Source: Rotaria socialis
Taxonomy: Eukaryota; Rotifera; Eurotatoria; Philodinida; Philodinidae
Direction: 5' to 3'
Length of the DNA: 64,000 nucleotides
NCBI GenBank assembly: GCA_905331475.1
Contig: CAJNYU010002284.1
Location: 62,001-126,000, forward strand
Position numbers and translations under genes: made by a program. The notes under the pieces are model-generated. The model was not told the origin of the DNA. It saw nothing but the letters and a program-made list of their open reading frames with translations, and searched no databases. The first letter of the stretch is position 1. Each line of letters begins with the position of its first letter. This document shows positions 11,735 through 23,584 of the stretch, in pieces.

Positions 11735-13222
11735 ATGGCTCGTCCTGCCCAGGAGTTTCTCGTTTATCGTGGTGGTAAATGGGTCACAAAAATGGTGCAC
11801 GACCTAAATGACCATGTTACATTTGATGACATAAAATTCAATTACGCAAATATTATCGATTATATACGTATTGTTATGTGTATCGTGGCTGGATTTACTA
11901 TGAATACGGAATGGCATCTAGTCACTGCATTTCTCATTTTGGGTTCAATATTATTAGATTGGATTGATGGTCCAATCGCGCGTGCATGCAATCAATGCTG
12001 CATCTTCGGTTCAGGCATTGATTGGCTAGCTGATATACTTGGCACATTAGTTATGATGGCTTGGTGGATTCGATATGATTACGCTGTGATTCCATGGCTT
12101 CTTATTGCTACTTCGATAGAAATCAGTACAGGAATATTCGATTTTTCTGTTACAGCCACAGCTCGCTATCCAAAATTGAAGAAAGGTCAAAGTGGATTTT
12201 TTCTTATTCTTGAATGGTCAATGCCGGAAAATGGATACACCAATTTAGGCACCTTTCTTTGGCTTGCTTATCCATTCTACTGTGTTTTCCGAACATTAGA
12301 ACATTGTTATGGATATTACGAATTAGTCAATGTGGCAAGTCTACTGACTTCAGTAACAGAATCGAACTTTATATTGACTGTCTTTTTATTAAATCGTTAT
12401 TTTTTGTTCTTACCCGCATTACTTTACATTTGGTGTGAATTGGCATATGGTGCTCATATAATTAAATCTTGGATTGAAATATCAAAAACAACTAAACCAA
12501 GTGCTGAAGAAATCGTTTATGATGATGCAACAGAATCAGTCATGGGTGGATTCATTCATTATGGAATATTACCAAGTAGTTATCAAACATTATTACAAGA
12601 TATTTACACTGATCTACAATTGAAACTTCATACTGAATATAGATTAGCTTTATCAGAGCGTAAAGTTTTTTGGATAAATATTTGGCAACGAACCGGAAAA
12701 AAGACAGGACTCATGGTTGAATTCGATCAAAGTCGTCAATTGGATGAATTAGTTCACAAATGGATAGCGAAGTATTATGATGTTAACGAAGTTCTTTTAG
12801 ATGGATATGGTTATATTTTAAATCCGAGAAATTCCGAAGCTCAAATGTTTCATCTTGATTATACAATTGATTATTCTACTGTATTCATTCCATTGACTGC
12901 GATTTCGCATAATAATGCAGTACAATATATAATTCCGTCGTCATCAACGAGTTCGACTATGTTACTCGACGCAATAAGAAATCCTGATTGCATTGATCTT
13001 AGTCGATTATTAAAAGATGAAGCTTATTACTCGGTGCGTCAGTGTGTCGCAAAACCGTTTACTGTGCTAAAAATGGATTTTGGTACTATTCATCGAGCTA
13101 TTTCAAATCAAGACTCATATGATCGGCTTATGTTTTATATTTCAGTGATAAAGAAAAATGGTGTTGCAACTGCCAAAATACCTGATGAGCCGCTGTTTCA
13201 TTCGGTCGAGAAGATTAGATGA
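11735..13222 (+). CDS. CDP-alcohol phosphatidyltransferase fused to a 2-oxoglutarate dioxygenase-like domain
   Basis: A single-exon gene of 495 residues. Residues 40-235 form a membrane domain with the full CDP-alcohol phosphatidyltransferase signature: D78-G79-x2-A82-R83-x8-G92-x3-D96-x3-D100. The wording resembles phosphatidylinositol synthase, which moves phosphatidate from CDP-diacylglycerol to an alcohol in ER membranes. The acceptor alcohol cannot be told from the sequence. Residues 290-490 look like a non-haem iron/2-oxoglutarate oxygenase of the phytanoyl-CoA hydroxylase type: H373-x-D375, then H453, with R464 eleven residues on as the likely 2-oxoglutarate ligand. Known single-domain PI synthases are about 210-220 residues. 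The ATG at 11735 is the first in frame. A 5'UTR intron (about 11661-11714, GTAATT...TTTTAG) probably precedes it. The fusion is unbroken by any stop. Confidence is high for the first domain and good for the second. Confidence 0.85.
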   Translation: MARPAQEFLVYRGGKWVTKMVHDLNDHVTFDDIKFNYANIIDYIRIVMCIVAGFTMNTEWHLVTAFLILGSILLDWIDGPIARACNQCCIFGSGIDWLADILGTLVMMAWWIRYDYAVIPWLLIATSIEISTGIFDFSVTATARYPKLKKGQSGFFLILEWSMPENGYTNLGTFLWLAYPFYCVFRTLEHCYGYYELVNVASLLTSVTESNFILTVFLLNRYFLFLPALLYIWCELAYGAHIIKSWIEISKTTKPSAEEIVYDDATESVMGGFIHYGILPSSYQTLLQDIYTDLQLKLHTEYRLALSERKVFWINIWQRTGKKTGLMVEFDQSRQLDELVHKWIAKYYDVNEVLLDGYGYILNPRNSEAQMFHLDYTIDYSTVFIPLTAISHNNAVQYIIPSSSTSSTMLLDAIRNPDCIDLSRLLKDEAYYSVRQCVAKPFTVLKMDFGTIHRAISNQDSYDRLMFYISVIKKNGVATAKIPDEPLFHSVEKIR

Positions 13223-15372
13223 CTGTCGGTTTTCTTTTCAAGGACCTTTTCTGAAACGTTTTTTGCCTTTTTTCATTATCCTTGCATTATAAATTTATTG
13301 CAGAAATTTTTATTAATGTGTATCACTTTTGCAAAATGTTAACTAATTTATTACGAAACATTAAGGTCAAATAAGACAATGTGCATTAAAATTAATTCAT
13401 CTTATTCTATCCATAGCCAGAGGCCATCATAAATAGTAGTTACTTTATGAAATTTAATTTTAATTATTCCATTCGGTAGATAACGAAATAGTCATTAGAG
13501 AAATTGAATGTAATAATTGTTTTTTGGAAACAATTTTTCCCAACAAACGAACTATCTCACGAGATAAATTCCCGAGACACGAAAAATAGCACCACACAGG
13601 CTGGTTAGTTCTTATAATCCATCTAGTTCGACGAGCAATTCTTCATGATGATAATTTGCTTGATGAAAACAATTTTTGGTTCTAACAACAATTAGAGATA
13701 AATTCTTAGGCCTACTTTTTTTCATTAGATCATCTCTTACATATCGAAGTGTTTTTGTCGAACAACAATCAATTCTCAGTTTCACATTTGAGAAAAAAAA
13801 TACTAAAAGTATTTATTTTACAGCATGTTATTATCGATTCAAGCAGCTAGAGTTTCACTGCAAACTGTTCTGATGATAAAATTAATAACCTATAAAAAAT
13901 GCTCAGTAATAAGTATGATTGTTAAAGTCGTTCTGCTATTTTATCAGATAGTCGTCGTATAAAAAAAACGATCGAAAATTTTTATTGACGAAAAGAAAGT
14001 AATCAAACATGAGAAGGATATTTCTATATCTGATTGAATATTCGACTCGTGTATATTGACAGTAGTTCTTCCTTTCTCATATCTTCCCTTGAGCTTGAAA
14101 GAATACGACGATTTCATTTGAAGATTTATATATGTAGATAGTTTTAACTGCACGTTTACAACTTTGTACACAAGCGGACTTCGTGGTTGTTGTTCTTTTC
14201 TATTTAAAATTCGACATCGACAATCTTTCTTATGCAATGAAAAGAAAACTCAATGTATAAGGAGGTACTTATTTTATGATACACAATAGCGTGAATAAAA
14301 GAATCTGCTAAGATGATTTTTTTCTCGAAAACATTCAGTTACATATATGCATAAAAATTTTGATAATGAGTGTGTTGCTGACATACAGGGGATGTTATGT
14401 TTCGTAGAAAAAAAATTCAAACGATGAAAATAATTGTCGAAATATACAAATGAATAAGCTGAATTTTTAGTCTAATCAATAATTTACTATTTATACTTAG
14501 GAGATAGTAAAAACAAAACTCAGGAATTATTTAGTTGTTAATCATAGCTGTGTTTATGCTGTTTTGAAATTCAATAATGGTTGCCGTATCGGTTTTTCTA
14601 TAAAAATTAAATTAATAAAATCATAGAAAAATACTTCCATTTTCATTTATATTTTTTTGCATCGCTTGAGCCTCTGAAAAACGTAGCTTTTAATGTAGCA
14701 AGGCTTTTTGTACATCGTACATCGTAACACTTCAGCATGAACAAGAACAGAGAAAATGGTGAATGTAGTGAACCATGACTGACTTTACATTATCAACACA
14801 CTTCACGTGTGTTCGAGTATTGATTCATATACTATTCGTTCTATTTTTTATCGTAAATTCATTATTAGATTTATGTTTACCATCAAACGTTGATATACGT
14901 CGGCAGTTTTCATTGGCATCAATGTCATACATTTACTTTTTTCGTTTATTAGACTAACAACTCATCATTATGTGACCTTGTCATATATAAATTTATTTTA
15001 ATGTCTGTTCATTATGAAATGGTAGAGTTGTTATAATATTCCTCATAACTTTATTCTTCTCGATTCGATTATTTCATGAGATGCATCACCATTTATTGTT
15101 ATTTTTGTTTTAGATTTATATCAATATTGCAACTTGGAAAATTTCAATATATTCAACTGATTTACAAAACAGTACATAGAACAAAAGTCAGTAAAATATA
15201 TGTGCTCGTTTTTTTTCTGGATTAAATCAAGATTCCTTTCATTTATTTAATTACTATTGATAAATGTAAATAGTTAGAAAATTTTTAATAACTATAATGA
15301 TTACAAGAAAATGTTTTTCATTTTTACAGTTAATCGTATTCGAAGATTTTATTTATTTTTTAATAGTTAGCC
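13223..15372. other. intergenic, nothing recognised
   Basis: AT-rich spacer between the fusion gene and the FkbM gene. Frames at 13676-13873 (+), 13944-14237 (-) and 14775-14957 (+) have no motif and no splice partners. Confidence 0.4.
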
Positions 15373-16635
15373 ATGCCGGTTCTTAGACGTCAACGATATA
15401 ACTCAGTGGACACGAAATCATCTATTTTACAAAGCTGTCTTTCTTTCTGTAAGAAGAGGTTCAATCTTATTCTACTATTGGCAAGTGCTCTATTGGCTGT
15501 TGTTGTCCTATATAACGTCTGCTTTATAATAAACTTCATTCTAACTTTACGGTTGTTTTTTTCTGGACGCTTGAATTCTACACCTGAAACACCCATTATA
15601 TTTGTTGGTACTACAACAGCCTCAACTTCTATTGAAACGACTACTACAACTCCTTCTGAAGTTTTTGTTGAAATGATTGACAAATTTTTATCGTATAAAC
15701 TTGCCACTTCAAAAGGTGAGAAACCTTTCATAGGTGAAGCACAAGCCAAAATACTTGATGCTATACATCTCCGTGATACATGTAAAGACAGGCGATCAAC
15801 AATTGTCGCGGACGTCGGTGCTAATCTAGGTAATATAGTATTTTAATTCTATCAGATTTGAATATTCTCAAAAGTATGAAAAGTTAAAGAATACGACAAA
15901 AACACTTTTGATTGACTTCTGCATTTCAATATTCTACTGAGAAACATCTACGTTTTTGTACAAAGTTAAAATATGCGATAGAAGAAATCTTTTTGCCGTT
16001 CAATTTTAGGTGAATTTGGACTGTATGCTACGGCGTGCGGTTGCTCTGCGCATATTTTTGAACCAGATAAAACCATGATCAAACTGATGTCGAGTACAAT
16101 TACTATGAATATATTTCCAACAGATGCTGTTCGTCTATATAACAATGTTGTTAGTGATTTACCAACGAACTCAACTGTCGACTTCACATCTTCGAATGCT
16201 GCGACAACAAATTCAAATAGCTACAAAGTTCAATCTGTTCAGCTTGACGATATTTCATGGCCATCGTCAATTTTTCTACTCAAAATTGATGCTGATAGTT
16301 CTGAATTGAATGTACTTCGTTCTGGACAAAGACTCTTTCGTGAAAAACGCGTTCTCCATTTAATTCTGAAGTATGATTCAGTAAAAAATGATCAATCCAA
16401 AAAAGAAACATTAATACTTTATTTGCGTCAAACCATGAAACCGAAACGCGTTTATATTTTTCATCCGACAGAAGAAAAGTTATATGGACCATTGAAAGCC
16501 ATTCATTTCAACGACCTACCCAAGCGCAAAGATGAAAAACGACGAGTAGTCGGTCTCTATGCATCCTTCGAGAAAAACGTAAATAAAACTCCAATCAAAG
16601 CAGAAAAATATGATGCGGATGCATTTTTTGGTTAA
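15373..16635 (+). CDS. FkbM-family methyltransferase, type II membrane protein
   Basis: Two exons, 15373-15829 and 16010-16635, with a 180-nt intron (GTAATA...TTTTAG, phase 1), give 360 residues. Residues 31-62 are a strong hydrophobic segment after a basic N-terminus (RRQR, KKR), which suggests a Golgi/ER signal anchor with the catalytic part in the lumen. A Thr-rich linker (TTTASTSIETTTTTP) follows. The SAM-binding motif I is V-A-D147-V-G-A-N-L-G153-E-F-G, followed by the acidic HIFEPD. The later LLKIDADSSELNVLRSG matches the FkbM family's KIDxEG-like strand with the glycine missing. FkbM enzymes O-methylate sugars, polyketides or lipids; the substrate here is unknown. The intron falls inside motif I. 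The gene is tail to tail with the leucyl-tRNA synthetase gene. Confidence 0.8.
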
Positions 16636-16987
16636 ACATTATATTCTAAATTTTACTTTTAATCAAGAATATTGCAATAAGAAACCTCAGTTAATTAGAT
16701 TTCATAAAAATAATATAGGCATAATAAACATATATCTTGATAAATTGGATAATTTCAAGTTTTTAGTAACTAGAATCTCATAATCAAATCATTTTCTATT
16801 GAACAATAATGAATTAGAAATGATAAACACGCTTATAATTAGCACGAGTATCTATTTCCTCCATCTTGATATTGGTGCCCGCAATGTGAATTTTCAGCAG
16901 TAGGATTTACCTGTTACAGAGTCAATTTTCAATTTATGGATTTTTTCATGAATAATAAAGATTGATTTAAAAGAAAACGAAATGGCA
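16636..16987. other. 3' spacer between convergent genes
   Basis: Non-coding, with a possible polyadenylation signal (AATAAA near 16726) for the FkbM gene. Nothing else seen. Confidence 0.4.
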
Positions 16988-17105
16988 TATGTATATATAT
17001 ATATGTCGCAGGACAGATTAAAATTCAGTTCAGATTAAAATCGATTGAAATAATTTTGATCTGAACTGAATTTTAATCTGTCCTACAACATATATATATA
17101 TATAC
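16988..17105. mobile_element. small fold-back (hairpin) element
   Basis: The arms 16988-17040 and 17055-17105 are inverted copies that begin with (TA)n and share GACAGATTAAAATTCAGTTC. The stem is about 50 bp and the loop about 15 bp. TA-rich ends and a nearly perfect stem suggest a miniature fold-back element inserted at a TA target. It lies 17 bp beyond the stop codon of the leucyl-tRNA synthetase gene, in its 3' UTR. Confidence 0.75.
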
Positions 17106-17121
17106 ATTAAGAAATACTCTG

Positions 17122-20100
17122 TCATATCGATGGTTCATGATGAAAATAGATAAGTGGTTTACCAGGCACAATATCTTCGAAATTGTTTAACATCGTTGTA
17201 TCATTAGTTAAACGAATATCAATATGTTTGATATTCAGTGCACGTCGGAGGAAATCTTGATTGGATTTTAAAATTTCACATTCATCAAATGACAATCGTT
17301 GACCAAATGATGTTATATCATTAGATTTTTCGAATAATTTTTTCCAATCATTAACAAATGGCATGACGTATTTTTGGTGCCGGCTATCGATTTCAGGTCG
17401 ATTTTGAAAATGACCAGCTAATTGTTTATTATCAGGTAATGAATGATTATTTGCAAGAAACAGTTCTTTTAATTCTTTCATGACAAATTTTTGCCATGCT
17501 GGATATGAACTTGCTATATAGATTATTGCATGTGTTGGTATTAATGGTGGTTGATTGATTGTTACTTCCGATTTCGCTTTTATCTTTTGCGTTGTATAAG
17601 ATTTCAAACAAACACGAAAAGCATGCACAGTTTTCATTAAATAATCGCATGAATCAACCAATGATTGATCGACTTTACCTATAAAAATAGAATAAACTGT
17701 TCGTAAAATATTTTCAGAAGTAATCTGTCATCATTTGTGACAGATTTTCAGAGGTCACATTTCGTTCTGTCGGGAAGAGTTGATCGAAATTTCTACCTTA
17801 TACTTTTTTGTGTACTCAAAAAAGTGAGTGCACTCTAGATTCGGTCAGTGTGTCCGGCCGGCCGTTAACACGATAACTTTTGAAAGCCTCATCCAATTGC
17901 GATGAAATTTTGTACACAGAATGATATCATCAATATCTCAGTCGAGTTCCAAGATGAGAAGGATCCGTCAAGAAATGGCTGAGTTATCGAAAAAATTGTC
18001 AGTATTAACCAGACCATCCGGGAGGGGGGGGGGGGGGGTACAGGGTTTTTTTCAAAAAATTTTTTTCTCAGAATTATTCAAAACATATATAGACCGACTC
18101 AGTTTTTGCAGTACACATAACAATTGGATGTGAGTCCGATGTTTTCTCATTTATTTTAGAACAATTTCGAAATCATACAATAAAAGTTAACTCTCTCATT
18201 GGATGATTCTGAAAATTCTCCTTACCAGCGGTTGGCCATTTAGCATTCATAATTGTTTTTCCAGGATAAAGTAATTGATATAAATAATCACAAACATGTG
18301 GACAAATGGGTGACAATATAATAGTTTGTACTTCAATAAATCGTTTAATTAAATTTAAATTCATTTGTTCAGATTCGGAACATAATTCTCGATAATTATC
18401 ACGTGCTGTTTGTAATTGAAAAAATCCATATTTAAGAACATCTTTATATAACATTTTTTCATAACTTTCTTCAGCTAATTGAATCGCAAGATTTATTTCA
18501 GATTCGAATACACGATCATAATAATTATATTGACTATCTGTTCGATAGTTCATTGTTTGTTGTTTATTACTATCTGTATTTGTTTTATCGATACTAGACG
18601 AAGAAGGAAATTTGTTTTTAACTATTTCATCAGTTGATAAATCAATTGTGGTAGTATCATCGGATGAATGTTTTGATTTATTATTTACTTCTTCAGTATC
18701 TCCCGCATCAATATGAAGTACTTCTTTAACCCATTCAATGCATTTATAAAGACTCAACAGCTGTGCTTCAGCCATTTTTTCTTCAAAATTTGCATCTTCA
18801 ATTGAATCACCAGCATCAGCTAATGTCAGACGCATACCTAAAATATTTAAAAAAATACAAATCAGGTTTCGATTATTTAAAAAGAAGCGAACCATCTGCT
18901 GAAAATTTTTCAATTGCTTCTATTAATGTCAAAAAGTTGCCATTTGCTTTTGACATTTTTTCTGAATTCAATAATAAATGACCATTAGCACGAAACGAAC
19001 GTGGCCACAATTCTGGATGATTAGGCCAAACAGCTGTATGATTAAATATCGAATAGGTAAGATGATTTGGAATTAAATCTTTGCCACTTGTACGTAAATC
19101 GACTGGGTACCAATATTGAAATTCATTACGAAGTTGATCAAGTATTTTACGAGGAATATCTGTTGTTAACGATGAATAAGATCTTTCAGGAAAAAATATA
19201 TAATCCCAAGCTTCAATCGTCAATTGAGACGGATGAATATGTGCTGGACCTAACAAAATATATGAAAAATATTTTTTTTAGAGATGCGTTATTTTTCAAT
19301 CGTTTATAATAACCTAATTTTTCACCACTAAAAGAATCTGGTTCTTGTAAAAGATGAGCAACAGTATAATAGGCCATATAAATAGTCGAATCAGATAATG
19401 ATTCAATTAGATATTGTTCATCCCAAGGTAATTTTGTTCCTAAACCATAGGAGCGTGAAAAAGCATGTTCATGCAACCAACTGAGAACGCCTTCAAATTG
19501 ATTACGTGTTTCTGTATGATAAACATTCATTTTATCTAACGCATGTTTAACTTCTTGTTTCCAATTCTCATTACCATAGTCAAGAAACCATTGATCAACA
19601 AGAGCAACAACACATTCATCATTTGATCGAGAAGCAACTTTTCTTTCTGGTTCATAATAAACACATGCTTGTCCATTTGTAATTAAATCCGTTCGAACAC
19701 GCTTTTTGGCGTCAGATACTTTAGTATTTGTATATTTACCAACTACAAGTATTCCGTCAGAAAATGATTTTGTATAAATTTCTTCGTTAGCTTCTAATAA
19801 TTTACCACCATCATTCTGCGATTGAATTTTCATTTGATTACAAATCGTAGATGCTGCAAGACGACCATACGGCTCAAGTTCAATAATCGGCACGGGATCA
19901 TAAGGTAACACCATAGATTCTTCTATATTGTATTTTTCTCGTAAATTGACTTTATTTTTAATATCCATTAAAGCAACATAGTCATCTGGCGAATCGCTTG
20001 GCACTGATGTGACAACACCTGTGCCTTTATCTTCTTTAATTGTCATCATAGGTAATACGTAAACTGTTTCATAATGTGAAAGTGGCGCATGTAATGGCAA

Positions 20101-21576
20101 TCCGAATAGTTCTGTACCGAGAAATTCAGCTAAAATAGTATATTGACCATAGACATGTGTAAATTCTTGATACGCCATGTTAAGAGCTGCACGCCGCGTA
20201 GAAATCAGAATGCCATGTAAACATGTTTCAAACGCTACATAAGTAATATCGGGATGAAGCCAACAATTTGTTTGACCATACATTGTTTCTGGTCGAAGAG
20301 TAGCTGCAGCTAAGTAGACACCAGTCGTTGTTGATGTTACATGAGATTTTAATTTGGCTGGTATATGATCATCATGAATGCGAAGTTTAATTAATGTATA
20401 TTCTTGTGGGTCTACGCCTTCGTCATTACTATTACGATCATGATCCAAGCATGGCTGATTGTCTTTAGGCGAATAAATTGTATATCTGTAAGAATAAAAA
20501 TCGATGTGTTTAATTGATATCGAAAAATTTTTGCTTTTACCGTTTTCCAAATTGAATTTTACCACCTTGTCTTAAATGATGAAATTGCCAACGAACAAAT
20601 GAATCATAGAATGGATTAATATCAGTTGTTACAAACGAACGACGCCAATCAACCTGTACAATAGTATTTTCAATAAACTTGAAAGAAATAGTGAAATGAA
20701 AAATTTACTTTTAAACCCATCATTTCAAGATCATGTTTAACATGAGTTGGAAAATACGAAATCCAATATTGCGGATCAACAAATCGTCGAATTTCATTGT
20801 CATCATTAATTCCCAAACTACGCATTATTTGCCATTGATATTTTCCGCCCCCACTTTTAGCTGTTGCTTTACTCTATTCGAAAACCAACCCAAACTGATT
20901 AATTTTGTTACAATATTATAAAAGCTGCATTTACTTTTTTGCTCTTCGACTTATTATCGGTTTTGCTATTTTCACTGTGTTTCGGAGTTGATGTTTTGTC
21001 GTCTTCATCTTTTTGATTTGTATCAATAGGAAATTGCGGTGGAAAACCATATTCTTCTATTTCACATTTCAACTTATCGGCAGCAGCCTACACGATGAAA
21101 AACTTTAAATAAAGATTATCGTATTGATTAAACTTACTCGAATAGGCATGCCTGTACAATGAAATCCAAATGGAAACAGACAATGTTTGCCACGAAGACG
21201 TTGAAAACCAACAGCAAACTGAAAAATAAATTAACTAAGTGTAGAAATCCAAAGTATTAAATATCGAACCTCGCATTTAGATAATGAAAATGTATGGCCC
21301 AAATGAAGGCAACCATTCATATATGGATAGGGAAATGTTACCAAAAATGTATTCGAACTAGAAAAACGATTCGAATGGCAAACATAAATATAACTATATT
21401 CAATCTAACTTATTAGTAATATCATCCGGTGCATCAGCTTCAAATAGTTTTAAACTAGTCCATAATTTTTGCATTTGCTTTTCAATTTGACGAATGGTAT
21501 CGAGTTTTGTTCTTGCTCGTTTTGCAGTTGTAGCTCCAACCACGTTTGTTGGACTTGGCACTTTTGACGTTGCCAT
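17122..21576 (-). CDS. LARS1: cytosolic leucyl-tRNA synthetase
   Basis: Charges tRNA-Leu in the cytoplasm. Ten exons, all in phase: 21576-21410, 21357-21270, 21218-21138, 21087-20935, 20873-20709, 20653-20541, 20485-19314, 19249-18893, 18837-18226 and 17678-17122, encoding 1154 residues. The class-I HIGH motif is H74-L-G-H77 ([12 protein letters not shown]). KMSKS is K744-M-S-K-A. The editing (CP1) domain in the large seventh exon carries [14 protein letters not shown] and VPSDSPDD. The anticodon-binding region follows. Exon 9 holds a Ser/Thr/Asp-rich insertion of about 60 residues after [10 protein letters not shown]. The protein ends soon after [12 protein letters not shown]. Animal orthologues continue for about 110 residues there, so the C-terminal extension is missing. 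Introns are 46-62 nt except the last (557 nt), which holds a dispersed repeat. Confidence 0.95.
17805..18120 (+). repeat. dispersed repeat, copy B, in a LARS intron
   Basis: The second copy of the repeat at 2325-2640, in the opposite orientation. It lies wholly within the last intron of the leucyl-tRNA synthetase gene (17679-18225) and accounts for that intron being about ten times longer than the others. It contains a poly-G run near 18025-18038. The open stretch at 17921-18133 is the counterpart of the minus frame at 2331-2582. Confidence 0.75.
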
Positions 21577-23584
21577 AGTTTTTTTTCTTTATTTTGATTT
21601 GATTTGATTATCTACTGCGCATTTATATAGAAACTGTATCGCATGATTTTAAATGACGAATAATGTCGATTACAAAAAAGCGATTGCAGCAGCCAATATT
21701 AAACGCACATACGAACAAACTGAATGATGAAATGCATTGAAATAAAATTCAGCTTACTATCGTAACTGCATCATACATAATGTCATGAGTATCAATATTA
21801 AATAGCAATGGAGGTCGCTCCTACAGAATTGAGGCTCTCGATGGCACCGTTTTAACGATATTTATAAACTTAAATGATTCACTATTTTAAGTATTCAGGT
21901 AGGTTAAAGGAGCTAAAATGGTTCTTCTAAAGTATTAAAACAAAAATTTAAATGAAGTAACTACTAATTTTAATGAGGTTTCAATGAGATCTAAGATGGC
22001 TAGCTGTTTTACAGAGATAAACATGCCATTATTTTTTTATTTGATGCAAACAACTTTTTTCAAGTTATTCAAGCATTGTAAAATCTCCCAGATCGATGAT
22101 TACGGACTTCTTATACGACTGTAAACAGCCGTATATACTCACGATTCACAAATAATAATGCACCAGGAACATGATAATATTACAGAAAATCATCGATCTG
22201 TGTATGAACGAAAGTGCGTAGTTTCGACAGTGGATCTATAAGCTAATTTGAGACAAAATTTTAAGCATCCCGTTTGATCAAGAATCCGTTCAAATTAGTG
22301 TTCTTTTTATTTAGAATACAACAGTCTTGTTTCTTTCATTAACGAAGTTTTAAATGAATAGCTATAGTGATATGATGCAGCTGCACAGATATTCGACTTA
22401 GATAAAATAGAAAACTCATTTAGATCAGCAGAAGAGATGATGGAAATATGATTGTGCCAGTCCGTAGAAAGTGATGGTATTAGTATAGTTTTATTTTGCA
22501 TAGGGCTACTCAAATAAAAGTTATTAGTTTTATTGAACTTACATGCTATCGTAATTATGACTGAAAATCTTATTTATCATTTTGATAATACCATCTAAAT
22601 TTCTCGTCGTTTGTGCGACTTTTTCGAAAAAACTAAAAATATTGTTATTTCCAAACCAAAGCACGCATATAAAAATTTTTCAAGGTACCGAGCTATTGTT
22701 CTGCTTTGTGAACATCTCTGATCTGTGATGAACAGATCTTATTTGTTTTAAAATCAATTTGTGTCAGTCTTCTGTATTTCTCTATGCATCATATATATTA
22801 ATTTGAAGATCTAAGGTAGGCGATGAACTAATTGCTTCTTTGATTACACGTTGAATATACATTTAATTAAATCATTTGGTGCTACAATTCTCATAAGTTG
22901 CAAATATTAGCAGGAAACAATAAGATCCAATCTTTTCAGACACAAGCGATCAGTATTATTTCATTGTAGACAATCAATAACACAATTTATATGCTTGATA
23001 TGAATGGAAAAAATGAGAAGAGAAATACAACTCTTCAAATTTATATTTGAAGAATTGAATTATAAGAATATTAAAATATTAGTAACAGAAAAGCGATGAG
23101 TTCATTAGTAACTTTTATTGCTGCCAATGTATAGTAAACCATGAAACCGATGTGATCTATAAAAAGTAAACTATAATTTTTCCGACAAACAAATATAATA
23201 TGCACAAATTATAGAAAACAAGAATGGAGTCAATAAGATGAGAATGTGGAAGAAAACAACGCTTTTTTAAATGTATATCTTCTCAACGTAACTATGCTCT
23301 ATATCGCATGATGTTCTGCTATATTCGAATTATGAAACACATAGAGTGATATTTTTTTTTAATTTTCAACAAAATTTTGGTTCAGTGACACGACGCTATA
23401 AATGTATGGGGATACAATGTCATCAAGACGTAGCCAAGGACCATCGAATGTCTCTATTTTTGCTTTTTGGTCAAGTCATCTTTGAAACACTATTGAGTTT
23501 TAAAAACGTAGGTCTGTGAATCACATCGATTCAAATAGAAAATACATGACTTGATCTCAAAGCTCCTCAAATTCATAATGTCTG
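21577..23584. other. intergenic, nothing recognised
   Basis: Holds the presumed leucyl-tRNA synthetase promoter, just right of 21576. No core-promoter motif is convincing. The remainder is AT-rich with no gene found on either strand. Confidence 0.4.

Noticed and set aside
13944-14237. 97-codon minus-strand ORF
   Set aside because: No motif, basic low-complexity composition, isolated.
15390-15749. 119-codon minus-strand ORF
   Set aside because: Antisense shadow of FkbM exon 1.
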